DNA of 64,000 nucleotides from Actinomyces culturomici (GTDB taxonomy: Bacteria; Actinomycetota; Actinomycetes; Actinomycetales; Actinomycetaceae). The translations under genes and the position numbers were made by a program. Numbering within the stretch: position 1 is the first letter of the stretch; each line of letters begins with the position of its first letter. Under the pieces are notes generated by a model, which was given only the letters and a program-made list of their open reading frames with translations, was not told where the DNA came from and ran no database searches. Below are positions 8,539 through 16,381 of this stretch, one piece after another. Location: assembly GCF_900499005.1 (NCBI RefSeq), contig NZ_LS991316.1, positions 1,539,908 through 1,603,907 on the forward strand. The letters are read 5' to 3'.

Positions 8539-9654
8539 CTACTCCGACTGCGCCGTATCCCCCGCGACGCTCCCGAAGTCCATCGTCTGGAAGCGCTCCT
8601 TCATGAACGCGTCGTCGTAGTGGGCGTCGATGTAGCGGGTGATCGCGCCGGTCGGGGCTTCGCCCTCGTCGCGGGCGTGCCAGCGGTCGAGGACGAGCAG
8701 CGTCATCGCCCCGTCGATGAGGAGGACGAGGGCCGCGAGGATCGTCGCGACCGCGCGCCAGCGCAGCGGGATCCGGTCGACGAGCTGGAGGAGGTCGGGC
8801 AGGAGGAGCCGGATCCACACCAGTCCGAGGACACCCCAGGCGCAGAAGTACGCGAAGTTCGTCCGACCGTCGATGTTGAGGAAGGTCCCCGAGTAGTCCC
8901 AGGCGACGATCCCGAAGGCCTTCTCCAACCACCAGGAGACGGCGAATTCGAAGGAGGCGCCGATAACGCCGGAGACGAGAAGGACGACGAGCTTCGAGGA
9001 GTTCCACCACCGGTTAAGCGCGATCGTCATGAGGAGGGCGCCGAACCCGTAGATCGGGCTGAAGGGTCCCCAGAGGAGCCCGGCCCGGTCCTCGTACTGG
9101 CCGGTCTTCAGGAGGTGCCAGAGGAGTTCGACGAGCAGCCCGACGAGGGAGGCCACGGCGAACACCCAGAAGAGGTTGAAGAAGTTGAGGGGGATGCATC
9201 TCGCTCGCGTCGGGTCCTCGGAGATCTCCCACGGGGCGGCGAGGCGGTGCCCGCGGCGCAGCTCCGCGTCGGTCGCGGTCTGGAAGCCGACGATGAGGGC
9301 GATCTGGAGGAGGAAGAAGAGCTGGGTCGCCTGAACCCCGTGGCGGGCGAGGTCGAGGACGAGGGCGGCGATGACCGCGCCGACCGTGAGGCGGGCGACG
9401 AGTCGGGCGCCCCTGTTCGCCAGCGTGAAGTCGTAGACGACGATCGCGAGGCAGCCGACGGCGTCGAGTCCGATGAGCCCGATCTGGATCCACGTCATGG
9501 GATCGCGCGGCGAGGAGGCGCCGGCGGCGAGGTCGAGGACGACGTAGACGAGGAGGAGGACCGAGACGAGCGCGACGAGGAGGAACAGTCCGCGCGCGAG
9601 GACGCGCCGGGTCCTCCCCCACGCGCGTTCGGCGGTGGCGGCGAGCGGGATCAT
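8539..9654 (-). CDS. PF06541-type multi-pass membrane protein (putative ABC-transporter type IV family)
   Basis: A 371-aa protein with about eight to nine membrane helices. The C-terminal half carries the conserved run GPFSPIYGFGALL, then SFEFAVSWWLEKAFG and VAWDYSGTFLNIDGR, which match the PF06541 (DUF1113, CmpB-like) family. These proteins are named putative ABC transporters, but biochemical function is poorly known and no ATPase domain is present. The frame is open upstream, but the ATG at 9654 overlaps the stop of the upstream MFS gene (ATGA), so the two are probably translationally coupled. It converges on the EamA gene with 41 bases between them. Confidence 0.75.
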   Translation of the reverse strand: MIPLAATAERAWGRTRRVLARGLFLLVALVSVLLLVYVVLDLAAGASSPRDPMTWIQIGLIGLDAVGCLAIVVYDFTLANRGARLVARLTVGAVIAALVLDLARHGVQATQLFFLLQIALIVGFQTATDAELRRGHRLAAPWEISEDPTRARCIPLNFFNLFWVFAVASLVGLLVELLWHLLKTGQYEDRAGLLWGPFSPIYGFGALLMTIALNRWWNSSKLVVLLVSGVIGASFEFAVSWWLEKAFGIVAWDYSGTFLNIDGRTNFAYFCAWGVLGLVWIRLLLPDLLQLVDRIPLRWRAVATILAALVLLIDGAMTLLVLDRWHARDEGEAPTGAITRYIDAHYDDAFMKERFQTMDFGSVAGDTAQSE

Positions 9655-10964
9655 GCCTCCACGGTAGCGGCGCCCTCGCGCGACCGGTCGGCGACGAGGA
9701 GGCTCATCACCGCGGCGAATGCGCAGAGGGCGACGCCGATGAGCCACACGGGCACGTACCACCCGGTCCGCGAGACGAGGATCCCGCCGAGCCACGCGGA
9801 GAAGAACGCGCCGATCTGGTGGCCGAAGAAGAGGACGCCGATGATCGTCGAGACGTGCTTAAGCGAGAACCACTGGTTGACGAGCCCCGAGGTCGGCGCG
9901 ACGGTCGCATCCCCGGTGAGGCCGAGCCCGATGTTGAAGATCACGGCGGTGACGACGTTCTTCGGGGCGGCGAAGAGGAAGAGGAGCGTCCAGATCGCAC
10001 GGAATCCGTAGTAGCCGCCGAGGAGCCTCCCCTTGTGGAAGCGCGTCGCGAGGTACCCGAAGAGGAGCGCCCCGGCGATCGTCGCGATCCCGTAGACGGA
10101 GAACGCCCAGGCCGCCGCCCGCGAGTCGATCCCGTAGGAGACGAACTGCGAGTAGAGGTGCGACTCGATGATCACCATGTGGAAGCCGCAGGTGGAGAAG
10201 CCAGCGAGGAGGAATCGGAAGTCGGCGCTCGCAAACGCCGTCCGGATGGACCCGCGGCTCTCGCCCTCGTCGATCGTTCCGCGCGGGGCGCGCAGGCTTC
10301 CCGAGGGCGGGTCGGCGCACGTGATGAGGAGGGCGATAGGGACGAGCGCCGCGAGGGGCGCGCACATCACCGACAGTGCGAGGGGGATGCCGCCGGCGGC
10401 GACGAGTCCCTCGAGGACCGGGGAGAGCGTGAAGGAGCCGAGCCCGGCGGCGGCGTTGAGCATGCCGGCGACGAGCATCGCCCGACTCGGTCCGACGTAG
10501 CGCATGAGGGAGGTGAGGATGAGCCCGTAGTTCACCGCTCCGGTGCCGAGCCCGAAGAGGACGCCGAGTGAGAGCATCAAGGGCCAGAAGGAGTGCGCGG
10601 CGATCATGCCGAGGAAGGAGGCGGCGAGCAGCCCGATCCCGAGTTCGAGGACGAAGCGGTTGGAGCGGCGGATCGACAGCATCCCGAAGAAGGGCTGCGA
10701 GGCGCCGAAGAGGAGCTGCATGACGGCGATGCAGAGGGAGACGCTCGCGTAGGAGAGGCCGGTCCGATCGGCGAGCGGGTGGAGGAGGATCCCGACGTCG
10801 CCGCGGGTGCCGGCGCCGACTCCGTAGAGGACGCAGGCGGCGAGGGAGAGCGCGAGGACGGTCGAGAGGCGCGTCGCGCGGGGCGGTCGTCGGTGTCGTT
10901 CATCGGTCGCACGGTAGCCCCGGCACCGGGCGGCGTCGCGGCGACGTCCAGCATTCGCGCACAT
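9651..10964 (-). CDS. MFS-family permease
   Basis: Major facilitator of about 437 aa with twelve predicted helices. It begins with a DVGILLHPLADRTGLSYASV segment typical of monocarboxylate/CynX-like members, and a second half resumes at SADFRFLLAGFSTCGF. The substrate is not assignable. The start is uncertain. The only in-frame ATG upstream of the first helix is at 10964, which gives an Arg-rich 30-residue leader. A better-looking ATG at about 10903 is out of frame by one, so a small indel near the start or use of a non-standard start is possible. It is co-transcribed with the PF06541 gene and divergent from the CMD-cupin gene. Confidence 0.8.
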   Translation of the reverse strand: MCANAGRRRDAARCRGYRATDERHRRPPRATRLSTVLALSLAACVLYGVGAGTRGDVGILLHPLADRTGLSYASVSLCIAVMQLLFGASQPFFGMLSIRRSNRFVLELGIGLLAASFLGMIAAHSFWPLMLSLGVLFGLGTGAVNYGLILTSLMRYVGPSRAMLVAGMLNAAAGLGSFTLSPVLEGLVAAGGIPLALSVMCAPLAALVPIALLITCADPPSGSLRAPRGTIDEGESRGSIRTAFASADFRFLLAGFSTCGFHMVIIESHLYSQFVSYGIDSRAAAWAFSVYGIATIAGALLFGYLATRFHKGRLLGGYYGFRAIWTLLFLFAAPKNVVTAVIFNIGLGLTGDATVAPTSGLVNQWFSLKHVSTIIGVLFFGHQIGAFFSAWLGGILVSRTGWYVPVWLIGVALCAFAAVMSLLVADRSREGAATVEA

Positions 10965-11010
10965 GGAACGACGTGGGACGAGGCCGGGGCGGCGAATCGC
11001 ACGAGAGGGA

Positions 11011-11039
11011 TTGATAAGAGAACGTCGTTCTGTTAGCGT
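11011..11039 (+). promoter_or_regulatory. Promoter with embedded palindromic operator
   Basis: TTGATA (11011-11016) and TAGCGT (11034-11039) are separated by 17 bases. The spacer holds the perfect dyad AGAACG-T-CGTTCT (11019-11031), a likely repressor site. It lies 85 bases ahead of the CMD-cupin start. The regulator is not identified. Confidence 0.5.
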
Positions 11040-11124
11040 GGTACCAGACCCTCCGGCGACCGGCCGCCCACCCGACCGGGGAGCCCGCCGGAGCGACGAC
11101 TCTCAGAAGGAAGAAGGAATCCCC

Positions 11125-11856
11125 ATGGTCGTTCAGACAGCCGGCCGCGACGCCCTCGGCGACTTCGCCCCCCAGTTCGCCTCCCTCAACGACGACGTCC
11201 TCTTCGGCGAGGTCTGGTCGAACGAGGCCGGACTCGACCTCAAGACCCGGTCGATCGTCACCGTCACCGCCCTCGTCTCCAAGGGCATCGTCGACGAGTC
11301 GCTCCGCTACCACCTCCAGACCGCGAAGACGAACGGCGTCACCCGCTCCGAGATCGCGAACATCCTCACCCACGTCGCCTTCTACGCCGGCTGGCCGAAC
11401 GCATGGGGCGCCTTCCGTTTCGCGACCGACGTGTGGGCCGACGAGATCGAGGAGCACGGCGGCGTCTTCGGACAGGGCGAGCCGAACGACGCCTACGCCC
11501 AGTACTTCATCGGGCAGTCCTACCTCAAGCCGCTCACCGGCCCCGAGGCGACCCTCGGCGTCTCGAACGTCACCTTCGAGCCCGGCTGCCGCAACAACTG
11601 GCACGTCCACCGAGCAACCTCCGGCGGCGGACAGCTCCTCATCTGCGTCGACGGCCTCGGCTGGTACCAGGCGGAGGGCGAGCCCGCCCGTCCCCTCGCC
11701 CCCGGCGACGTCGTCACGATCCCCGCGAACGTCAAGCACTGGCACGGCGCCCGCAAGGATTCGTGGTTCTCGCACCTCGCGCTCGCCGTCCCCGGCGAAG
11801 ACACCTCGAACGAGTGGCTCGAGCCCGTCTCCGACGAGGAGTACGCGGCGCTCTGA
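11125..11856 (+). CDS. Carboxymuconolactone decarboxylase-like domain fused to a cupin
   Basis: Cytoplasmic 243-aa protein with two domains. Residues of about 30-110 form the AhpD/CMD fold (segment KTRSIVTVTALVSKG, then LRYHLQTAKTNGVTRSEI). The Cys pair of AhpD peroxidase-type members is absent. Residues of about 140-225 form a cupin barrel with the metal-site motifs NNWHVHRATSGGGQLLICV and KHWHGARKDS. Such fusions are common and are often annotated as carboxymuconolactone decarboxylases; the true reaction is unproven. The ATG at 11125 follows GAAGGAAGAAGGAA. The frame is open further upstream but crosses the promoter, so the longer form is unlikely. Confidence 0.85.
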   Translation: MVVQTAGRDALGDFAPQFASLNDDVLFGEVWSNEAGLDLKTRSIVTVTALVSKGIVDESLRYHLQTAKTNGVTRSEIANILTHVAFYAGWPNAWGAFRFATDVWADEIEEHGGVFGQGEPNDAYAQYFIGQSYLKPLTGPEATLGVSNVTFEPGCRNNWHVHRATSGGGQLLICVDGLGWYQAEGEPARPLAPGDVVTIPANVKHWHGARKDSWFSHLALAVPGEDTSNEWLEPVSDEEYAAL

Positions 11857-11904
11857 GCATCCGCGCTTCCGACGATCCCGCTCGGGATCATCAACGAGGG
11901 CGCA

Positions 11905-11933
11905 GGGGCGGCTTCCCGAAAGGGGGCCGCCCC
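11905..11933. terminator. Hairpin between convergent genes
   Basis: GGGGCGGC (11905-11912) pairs with GCCGCCCC (11926-11933), with an inner CCC/GGG pairing. It lies between the CMD-cupin gene and the convergent EamA gene and may end transcription from both sides. No T-run is present. Confidence 0.5.
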
Positions 11934-11937
11934 TCCC

Positions 11938-12897
11938 CTATGCCCGGTCGGACGCCTCCACTGACAGGGGGCGGCGCCTCGCCCTCGGGAATCCGAAGGA
12001 CGAGTTCGCGATGTAGACGCCCGTGAGGATGAGGACGGTCGCGAGGCCGCGCAGGAGCGTGAAGGGCTCGCCGAGGGCGACGACGCCGGCGAGGATCCCG
12101 ACGACCGTCGAGACGCCGACGAAGGAGGCGGCGCGGTTGACGCCGAGGCGCCCGATCGCGATGTTCGCGAGGAAGAACGCGAGCATCGAGCAGCCGATCC
12201 CCTGGTAGAGGACGGCGATCGCGAAGGCCGGGGACTCGAAGGGCAGGGCGAGGGCGCGGCCGAGCGTTCCGGCCGCCGCGTTCTTCACGAGGAAGAGCCC
12301 GCCGAAGACGGCGAAGCCCTCGGCGAGCATGACGAGCGTGATCTCGACGTTCGTGTAGCGCGACGCCGACTCGAGGTAGACGGCGTAGAGCGAGTACGCG
12401 ATGACCGCGAGCGCGAGGAAGCCGTAGCCGATCGGCGAGAAGGTGAGCTCGAGGCCGGTCGCGGCGACCGCGCCGATGACGCCGATGAGGGTCGTGAGGA
12501 TCCCGATGACCTGGCGGCGCGTCGGGCGCCGTTTGAGGATGAGCGAGGACGCGACGATCGCGACGACGGGGATCGCGGCGAGGAGCACGCCGGATTCGGA
12601 CGCGGTCGTGTGGGAGATGCCCCAGGTCTCGCCGACGAAGTAGAGCACCGGGCTGAAGAGCGGGAGGAGGAAGAGGATCGGGGTGACGCCCTTCGAGCGG
12701 TAGTCGGTGCGGACGACCCGCATCGCCCGCAGGAGGAGGATCGCGAGGAGGGCCGCGAGGAACCGCCATCCGAGGAGGTCGATCTCGTCCGCCGAGCGCA
12801 TCGCGTTCTTCGTGAAGGAGTACGAGAGCCCGAAGAGGACTTCGCATCCGAGCGCCGCGAGGACGCCGATGAGGATCCCCCACTTCGCCTCGTCCAT
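11938..12897 (-). CDS. EamA/DMT-family permease
   Basis: Ten-helix transporter of 319 aa. The first EamA unit opens with GCEVLFGLSYSFTKNAM and the second with YGFLALAVIAYSLYAVY. The closing segment VVGILAGVVALGEPFTLLRG is the usual EamA ending with its Gly-Glu-Pro. The ATG at 12897 (MDEAKWG) is preferred over the 24-residue extension, whose sequence is Arg/Pro rich. Its C-terminal tail is basic and probably cytoplasmic. Substrate unknown. It is not closely similar to the EamA protein at 7628 (no shared long segments), so the two are separate paralogues. Confidence 0.87.
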   Translation of the reverse strand: MDEAKWGILIGVLAALGCEVLFGLSYSFTKNAMRSADEIDLLGWRFLAALLAILLLRAMRVVRTDYRSKGVTPILFLLPLFSPVLYFVGETWGISHTTASESGVLLAAIPVVAIVASSLILKRRPTRRQVIGILTTLIGVIGAVAATGLELTFSPIGYGFLALAVIAYSLYAVYLESASRYTNVEITLVMLAEGFAVFGGLFLVKNAAAGTLGRALALPFESPAFAIAVLYQGIGCSMLAFFLANIAIGRLGVNRAASFVGVSTVVGILAGVVALGEPFTLLRGLATVLILTGVYIANSSFGFPRARRRPLSVEASDRA

Positions 12898-13044
12898 GGG
12901 TGGACCAGCCTTTCGGTCGTGCCGCCGTGCCGGGGGCCTGCCGCGCCCGACGGGGCGCTCTGGGCACACTATCCGATCGGGCCTGCGACTTCGATCCGGT
13001 GGGCCTTACGAGGCGGAGGCGTTGGTCACCGCGAGGACGGCGCC

Positions 13045-14070
13045 CTACTTGACGACCGGGGCCTGCGACTGGGTCGTCCCGGCGAGGGGCGCCTCGCCCG
13101 GCCGGGCGAGCGGCCCGACGAGGGCGTGCGGGAGGTAGGGCTCCTCGAGGTAGTCGATCTCCTCCGCGTCGAGCACGAGGTCGAGGGCGCGAACGGCGTC
13201 CTCGACCCGTGCGGGCGAGGAGCACCCGACGATCGGGGCCTCGACGCCCTTCGCCCAGTGCCAGGCGAGGGCGACGTCGGCCATGGGGACGCCGTGATGC
13301 TCGGCGACCTCGGCGACGCGCGCGATGATCGGCATGTCGATCTCACGGTCGCGGTCGTACTTGTTCCGCATGGTGCCGTCGGTCGTCGAGCGAACCGAGT
13401 CGGAGTCCCAGGTCGGGCGCGTGAGATGACCCGAGGCGAGCGGGCTGTAGGGCGTGAGCGCCATTCCGTACTGCCGGGCGACCGGGATGAGCTCGCGCTC
13501 GTCCTCGCGGTAGAGGAGGTTGTAGTGGTTCTGCATGCTCGAGAACCGCGTCCACCCGTTCGCGTCGGCGGCGACCTGCATGTTGTGGAGCTGGTAGGCG
13601 TACATCGCGGACGCGCCGAGCGCCCGGACCTTCCCCGCTTCGACGAGTGCGTGGAGCGCCTCGAGGGTCTCCTCGATCGGGGTCGAGCAGTCGAAGCGGT
13701 GGATGATGTAGAGGTCGAGGTAGTCGGTGCCGAGGCGCTCGAGCGTCCCCTCGATCTCGCGGGCGATCGCCTCCTTCGAGAGGGCGCCCTCGTTGAAGAA
13801 GACCTTCGAGGCGAGGACGACGTCCTCGCGCTTGACGCCGAGGTTCTTCAGCGAGGTTCCGATGAACTCCTCGCTCGTCCCGCGCGCGTAGGTGTTCGCG
13901 GTGTCGATGAAGGTGACGCCGAGCTCGAGTGCGCGCGCGAGGATCTTCTGGGTCGTCTCCTGGTCGGCGACCCACTGGTGGAAGTCGGGGACGACCTTCC
14001 CGAAGCTCATGCCGCCGATGCACAGGCGCGGGATCTCGATGCCGGATTCGCCGAGCGTCGTGTACTTCAG
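13045..14070 (-). CDS. Aldo/keto reductase
   Basis: NADPH-dependent oxidoreductase of the AKR superfamily, 341 aa, cytoplasmic (beta/alpha)8 barrel. It opens with LGESGIEIPRLCIGGMSFG. It carries FIDTANTYARGTSEEFIG (catalytic Asp and Tyr), KVFFNEGAL (Lys) and DLYIIHRFD (His), giving the full Asp-Tyr-Lys-His tetrad. The domain resembles the YajO/YdhF-like subgroup, and the physiological carbonyl substrate is unknown. No ATG, GTG or TTG fits the fold's beginning. A CTG at 14070 sits eight bases after GAAGGAG and gives the expected N-terminus, so I propose a CTG start. Upstream lie 64-bp hairpin repeats and the MerR gene, in the same orientation. Confidence 0.87.
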   Translation of the reverse strand: MKYTTLGESGIEIPRLCIGGMSFGKVVPDFHQWVADQETTQKILARALELGVTFIDTANTYARGTSEEFIGTSLKNLGVKREDVVLASKVFFNEGALSKEAIAREIEGTLERLGTDYLDLYIIHRFDCSTPIEETLEALHALVEAGKVRALGASAMYAYQLHNMQVAADANGWTRFSSMQNHYNLLYREDERELIPVARQYGMALTPYSPLASGHLTRPTWDSDSVRSTTDGTMRNKYDRDREIDMPIIARVAEVAEHHGVPMADVALAWHWAKGVEAPIVGCSSPARVEDAVRALDLVLDAEEIDYLEEPYLPHALVGPLARPGEAPLAGTTQSQAPVVK

Positions 14071-14230
14071 GGGGTTCTCCTTCGTCGTCCTCCATCGATG
14101 GACCCGCGGCCCCGTCCTCGTCGATGACGAGCTGCCCGCGGCGACGAGGTCACTCTCGCACCGCGGGGGCGCGCTCGCGACGGGCGGATCAGGAGCGCGC
14201 CCAGTCGCGGGCTGACACACCACTCACCCG

Positions 14231-14400
14231 AGTGGAGGGGTTGGCGACACGTGGAGGACTGGCTCCGCGCCCCGCACGCCCAAGTGGAGGGGGTGACGAC
14301 ACGTGGAGGACTGGCTCCGCGCCCCGCACGCCCAAGTGGAGGGGATGACGACACGTGGAGGGGATATACCCCCTCCTTGTGTCGCCAATCCCTCCGGTGA
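14231..14400 (+). repeat. 64-bp hairpin element with tandemly copied left half (52-bp period)
   Basis: Left half-elements begin AGTGGAGGGG at 14231, 14283 and 14335, exactly 52 bases apart. The intervening bases, CTGGCTCCGCGCCCCGCACG, are identical. Only the third continues through GATATACCCCCTCC into the right arm TGTCGCCAATCCCTCC, ending near 14398. This accounts for most of the 420-base gap between the aldo/keto reductase and the MerR gene. The rest of the gap shows nothing I can name. Confidence 0.8.
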
Positions 14401-14490
14401 GCACCTGAGCAATGGAGCATCGGCGCGGAGGCGCACCGGGATTGCCATGCCCGTCGTGCAGGGTTCGCCGCCGCGGCCTCGTCGATGGCG

Positions 14491-14922
14491 CTAGTGAGCG
14501 AGCTCGTAGTTCGCGCGGACGTCGGCGGGGAGGATCTCGGGGAGGCCCTCGGCGAAGTCCTCACTCCCCTCCTCGAGGGCGCGTGCGTAGTACCAGCGCT
14601 TGAACTCGATCATCGCGCGGACGCGTTGGAGCTCGGCGATCTTCTCGTCGACCCTCTCGAGCTGGGCGTCGAAGAGCGCCTTGCGCTCCGGATAGGTTCG
14701 CGGGCCGTCCTCGCACAGCTCCATGAATCGCTTGATGTCCTTGATCTCGAGGCCCGAGCCCTTGAGGCACTCGATGACGCGGAGGGACTCGAGCTGAGCC
14801 TCCCCGAATCGACGATTCCCGCCGCTGCGCTCCATTCCCGGCAGCAGGCCCATCGAGTCGTAGTACCGCAGCGTGGAGACGGGCAGGCCGAACATCCTCG
14901 ACACCTCGCCGATCGTGTGCAC
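14491..14922 (-). CDS. MerR-family transcriptional regulator
   Basis: DNA-binding regulator of 143 aa. The N-terminal winged helix reads HTIGEVSRMFGLPVSTLRYY and then DSMGLLPGMERSGGNRRF, standard MerR-family motifs. A long coiled-coil helix (ALFDAQLERVDEKIAELQRV) makes the dimer interface. There is no C-terminal Cys cluster, so metal sensing is not suggested, and the effector is unknown. The start is GTG 14922, seven bases after GGAGGAG. A longer frame exists but runs through the divergent promoter. It probably controls itself and the divergent hydrolase at 15038. Confidence 0.88.
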   Translation of the reverse strand: MHTIGEVSRMFGLPVSTLRYYDSMGLLPGMERSGGNRRFGEAQLESLRVIECLKGSGLEIKDIKRFMELCEDGPRTYPERKALFDAQLERVDEKIAELQRVRAMIEFKRWYYARALEEGSEDFAEGLPEILPADVRANYELAH

Positions 14923-14943
14923 GAGATCACTCCTCCATTCACC

Positions 14944-14974
14944 TTGACCTGAAGTCAGCTTTAGATCGTAGAAC
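14944..14974 (+). promoter_or_regulatory. MerR-type promoter/operator for the hydrolase gene
   Basis: TTGACC (14944-14949) and TAGAAC (14969-14974) are separated by 19 bases, the long spacing typical of MerR-activated promoters. The spacer region carries the imperfect dyad ACCTGAAGT-CA-GCTTTAGAT (14947-14966), similar to operators of this family. It lies between the divergent MerR and hydrolase genes. Confidence 0.6.
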
Positions 14975-15037
14975 TGAATCGTCACGGCGTCCATGTCATC
15001 GACGAGGGCGCCCCTCAATCCGACGAATGGAGCAGAC

Positions 15038-16030
15038 ATGACCCCCGATTCGCTCACCCTCAGCGCCGAATGGGACAAGACATTCCCCCTCTCCGAGGCG
15101 TTCGTCCATGAGAAGATCCAGTTCTCGACCGGCTACGGCACCGTCCTCGCCGCGGACCTCTACGCGCCGAAGGGCGCGACCTCGCCGCTTCCCACACTCG
15201 CGGTCTCCGGTCCCTTCGGCGCCGTCAAGGAGCAGGCGTCCGGCCTCTACGCGCAGACGATGGCCGAGCGCGGCTTCCTCGTTCTCGCCTTCGACCCGTC
15301 CTTCACCGGCGAGTCCTCCGGAACGCCCCGCTACACCGCGTCGCCCGACATCAACACCGAGGACTTCCTCTCCGCCGTCGACTACCTGACGACCCGGCAG
15401 GACGTCGACGCCGACCGGATCGGAGTCATCGGCATCTGCGGGTGGGGCGGCATCGCCCTCAACGCGGCGGCCGCCGCCCCTCGGATCCGAGCGACCCTCG
15501 CCTCGACGATGTACGACATGACCCGCGTTGCGGGCAACGGCTACTTCGACTCCGCCGATGACGCGGCCACCCGCAACGAGGCCCGCAAAGCCCTCGCCGC
15601 CGCCCGCACGCGAATCGCCGCGACCGGCGAGCGCCCCCGTGTCGGAGGCGTCGTCGATCCCCTCCCCGAGGACGCGCCCTTCTTCGTCAAGGACTACTTC
15701 GACTACTACAAGACGGAGCGCGGCTTCCACCCGCGCTCGTTGAACTCGACGGACGGGTGGACGGTCACCGGGACCCAGGCGTACGCCAATGCCCGTTTCC
15801 TCCACTACATCGACGAGATCGAGAACGCCGTGATGATCCTCCACGGGGAGAAGGCTCACTCGCGCTACATGGGCGAAACCGCCTTCGAAAAGCTCGCCGG
15901 CGGCGTCAACCCGGACAACAAGGAGCTCGTCATCGTTCCGGGCGCCTCGCACACCGACCTCTACGACGGCGGCGCGACCGGCGCGATCCCGTGGGAGCGG
16001 GTCGCAGAGTTCTTCCAGTCGAACCTCTGA
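15038..16030 (+). CDS. Alpha/beta hydrolase (YcjY-like, Cys nucleophile)
   Basis: Cytoplasmic hydrolase of 330 aa. The nucleophile elbow is GVIGICGWGGIAL, so Cys replaces the usual Ser (G-x-C-x-G). This is seen in YcjY-like and dienelactone-hydrolase-like relatives. A late PGASHTDLYDGG supplies the catalytic His and may supply the acid, and FDPSFTGESSGTPRY is characteristic of the group. No signal peptide is present. The ATG at 15038 follows GGAGCAG. The gene is driven from a MerR-type promoter divergent from merR, so it is likely the regulated target. Natural substrate unknown. Confidence 0.82.
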   Translation: MTPDSLTLSAEWDKTFPLSEAFVHEKIQFSTGYGTVLAADLYAPKGATSPLPTLAVSGPFGAVKEQASGLYAQTMAERGFLVLAFDPSFTGESSGTPRYTASPDINTEDFLSAVDYLTTRQDVDADRIGVIGICGWGGIALNAAAAAPRIRATLASTMYDMTRVAGNGYFDSADDAATRNEARKALAAARTRIAATGERPRVGGVVDPLPEDAPFFVKDYFDYYKTERGFHPRSLNSTDGWTVTGTQAYANARFLHYIDEIENAVMILHGEKAHSRYMGETAFEKLAGGVNPDNKELVIVPGASHTDLYDGGATGAIPWERVAEFFQSNL

Positions 16031-16083
16031 TCGGGCGCCCGCCCGGTCGGGGCGAGGGGCCGACTCCGCGCCCCGCACGCCCG

Positions 16084-16147
16084 AGTGGAGGGGTTGGCGA
16101 CACGTGGAGGGGATATAACGCCTCCTGTTGTCGCCAACCCCTCCATT
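16084..16147 (+). repeat. 64-bp hairpin element, full copy
   Basis: The left arm AGTGGAGGGGTTGGCGACA (16084-16102) pairs with TGTCGCCAACCCCTCCATT (16129-16147) at 18 of 19 positions. The inner part GGAGGGGATATAACGCCTCC makes a second short stem. It lies between convergent genes (hydrolase and aldolase-like). The 27 bases before it (CTCCGCGCCCCGCACGCCC) are shared with the cluster at 14231, so the element extends leftwards. Confidence 0.85.
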
Positions 16148-16244
16148 GAGCATCAGCCCCTCAACACACGGACCTCGCATTCAGACCCGCGTCCGGAGCC
16201 GGCGACAGCGCTCAAGACTCATCACAGCGCCCCCTCCCCCGACG

Positions 16245-16308
16245 AATGGAGGAGTTGACGACAAGTGGAGGGGAAATAGCCCCTCCACTTGGCACCGACC
16301 CCTCCATT
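16245..16308 (+). repeat. 64-bp hairpin element, full copy
   Basis: AATGGAGGAGTTGACGACA at the left and a diverged CACCGACCCCTCCATT at the right. The centre is GTGGAGGGGAAATAGCCCCT followed by CCAC. This is the second copy in the same convergent junction. Together with the copy at 16084 it fills the 351-base gap, and nothing else is evident there. Confidence 0.8.
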
Positions 16309-16381
16309 GAGTATTCGCGGGCCGGGCCGCCGCGACCCCGGGCACACAACGCGCGAAGCACGCGCTGCGCGAAGCACGCAC

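Noticed and set aside
14231..14400. Possible CRISPR array from the 52-bp periodic repeats
   Set aside because: The units are whole tandem copies without unique spacers, only three in number, and belong to the hairpin family; no cas genes are near.
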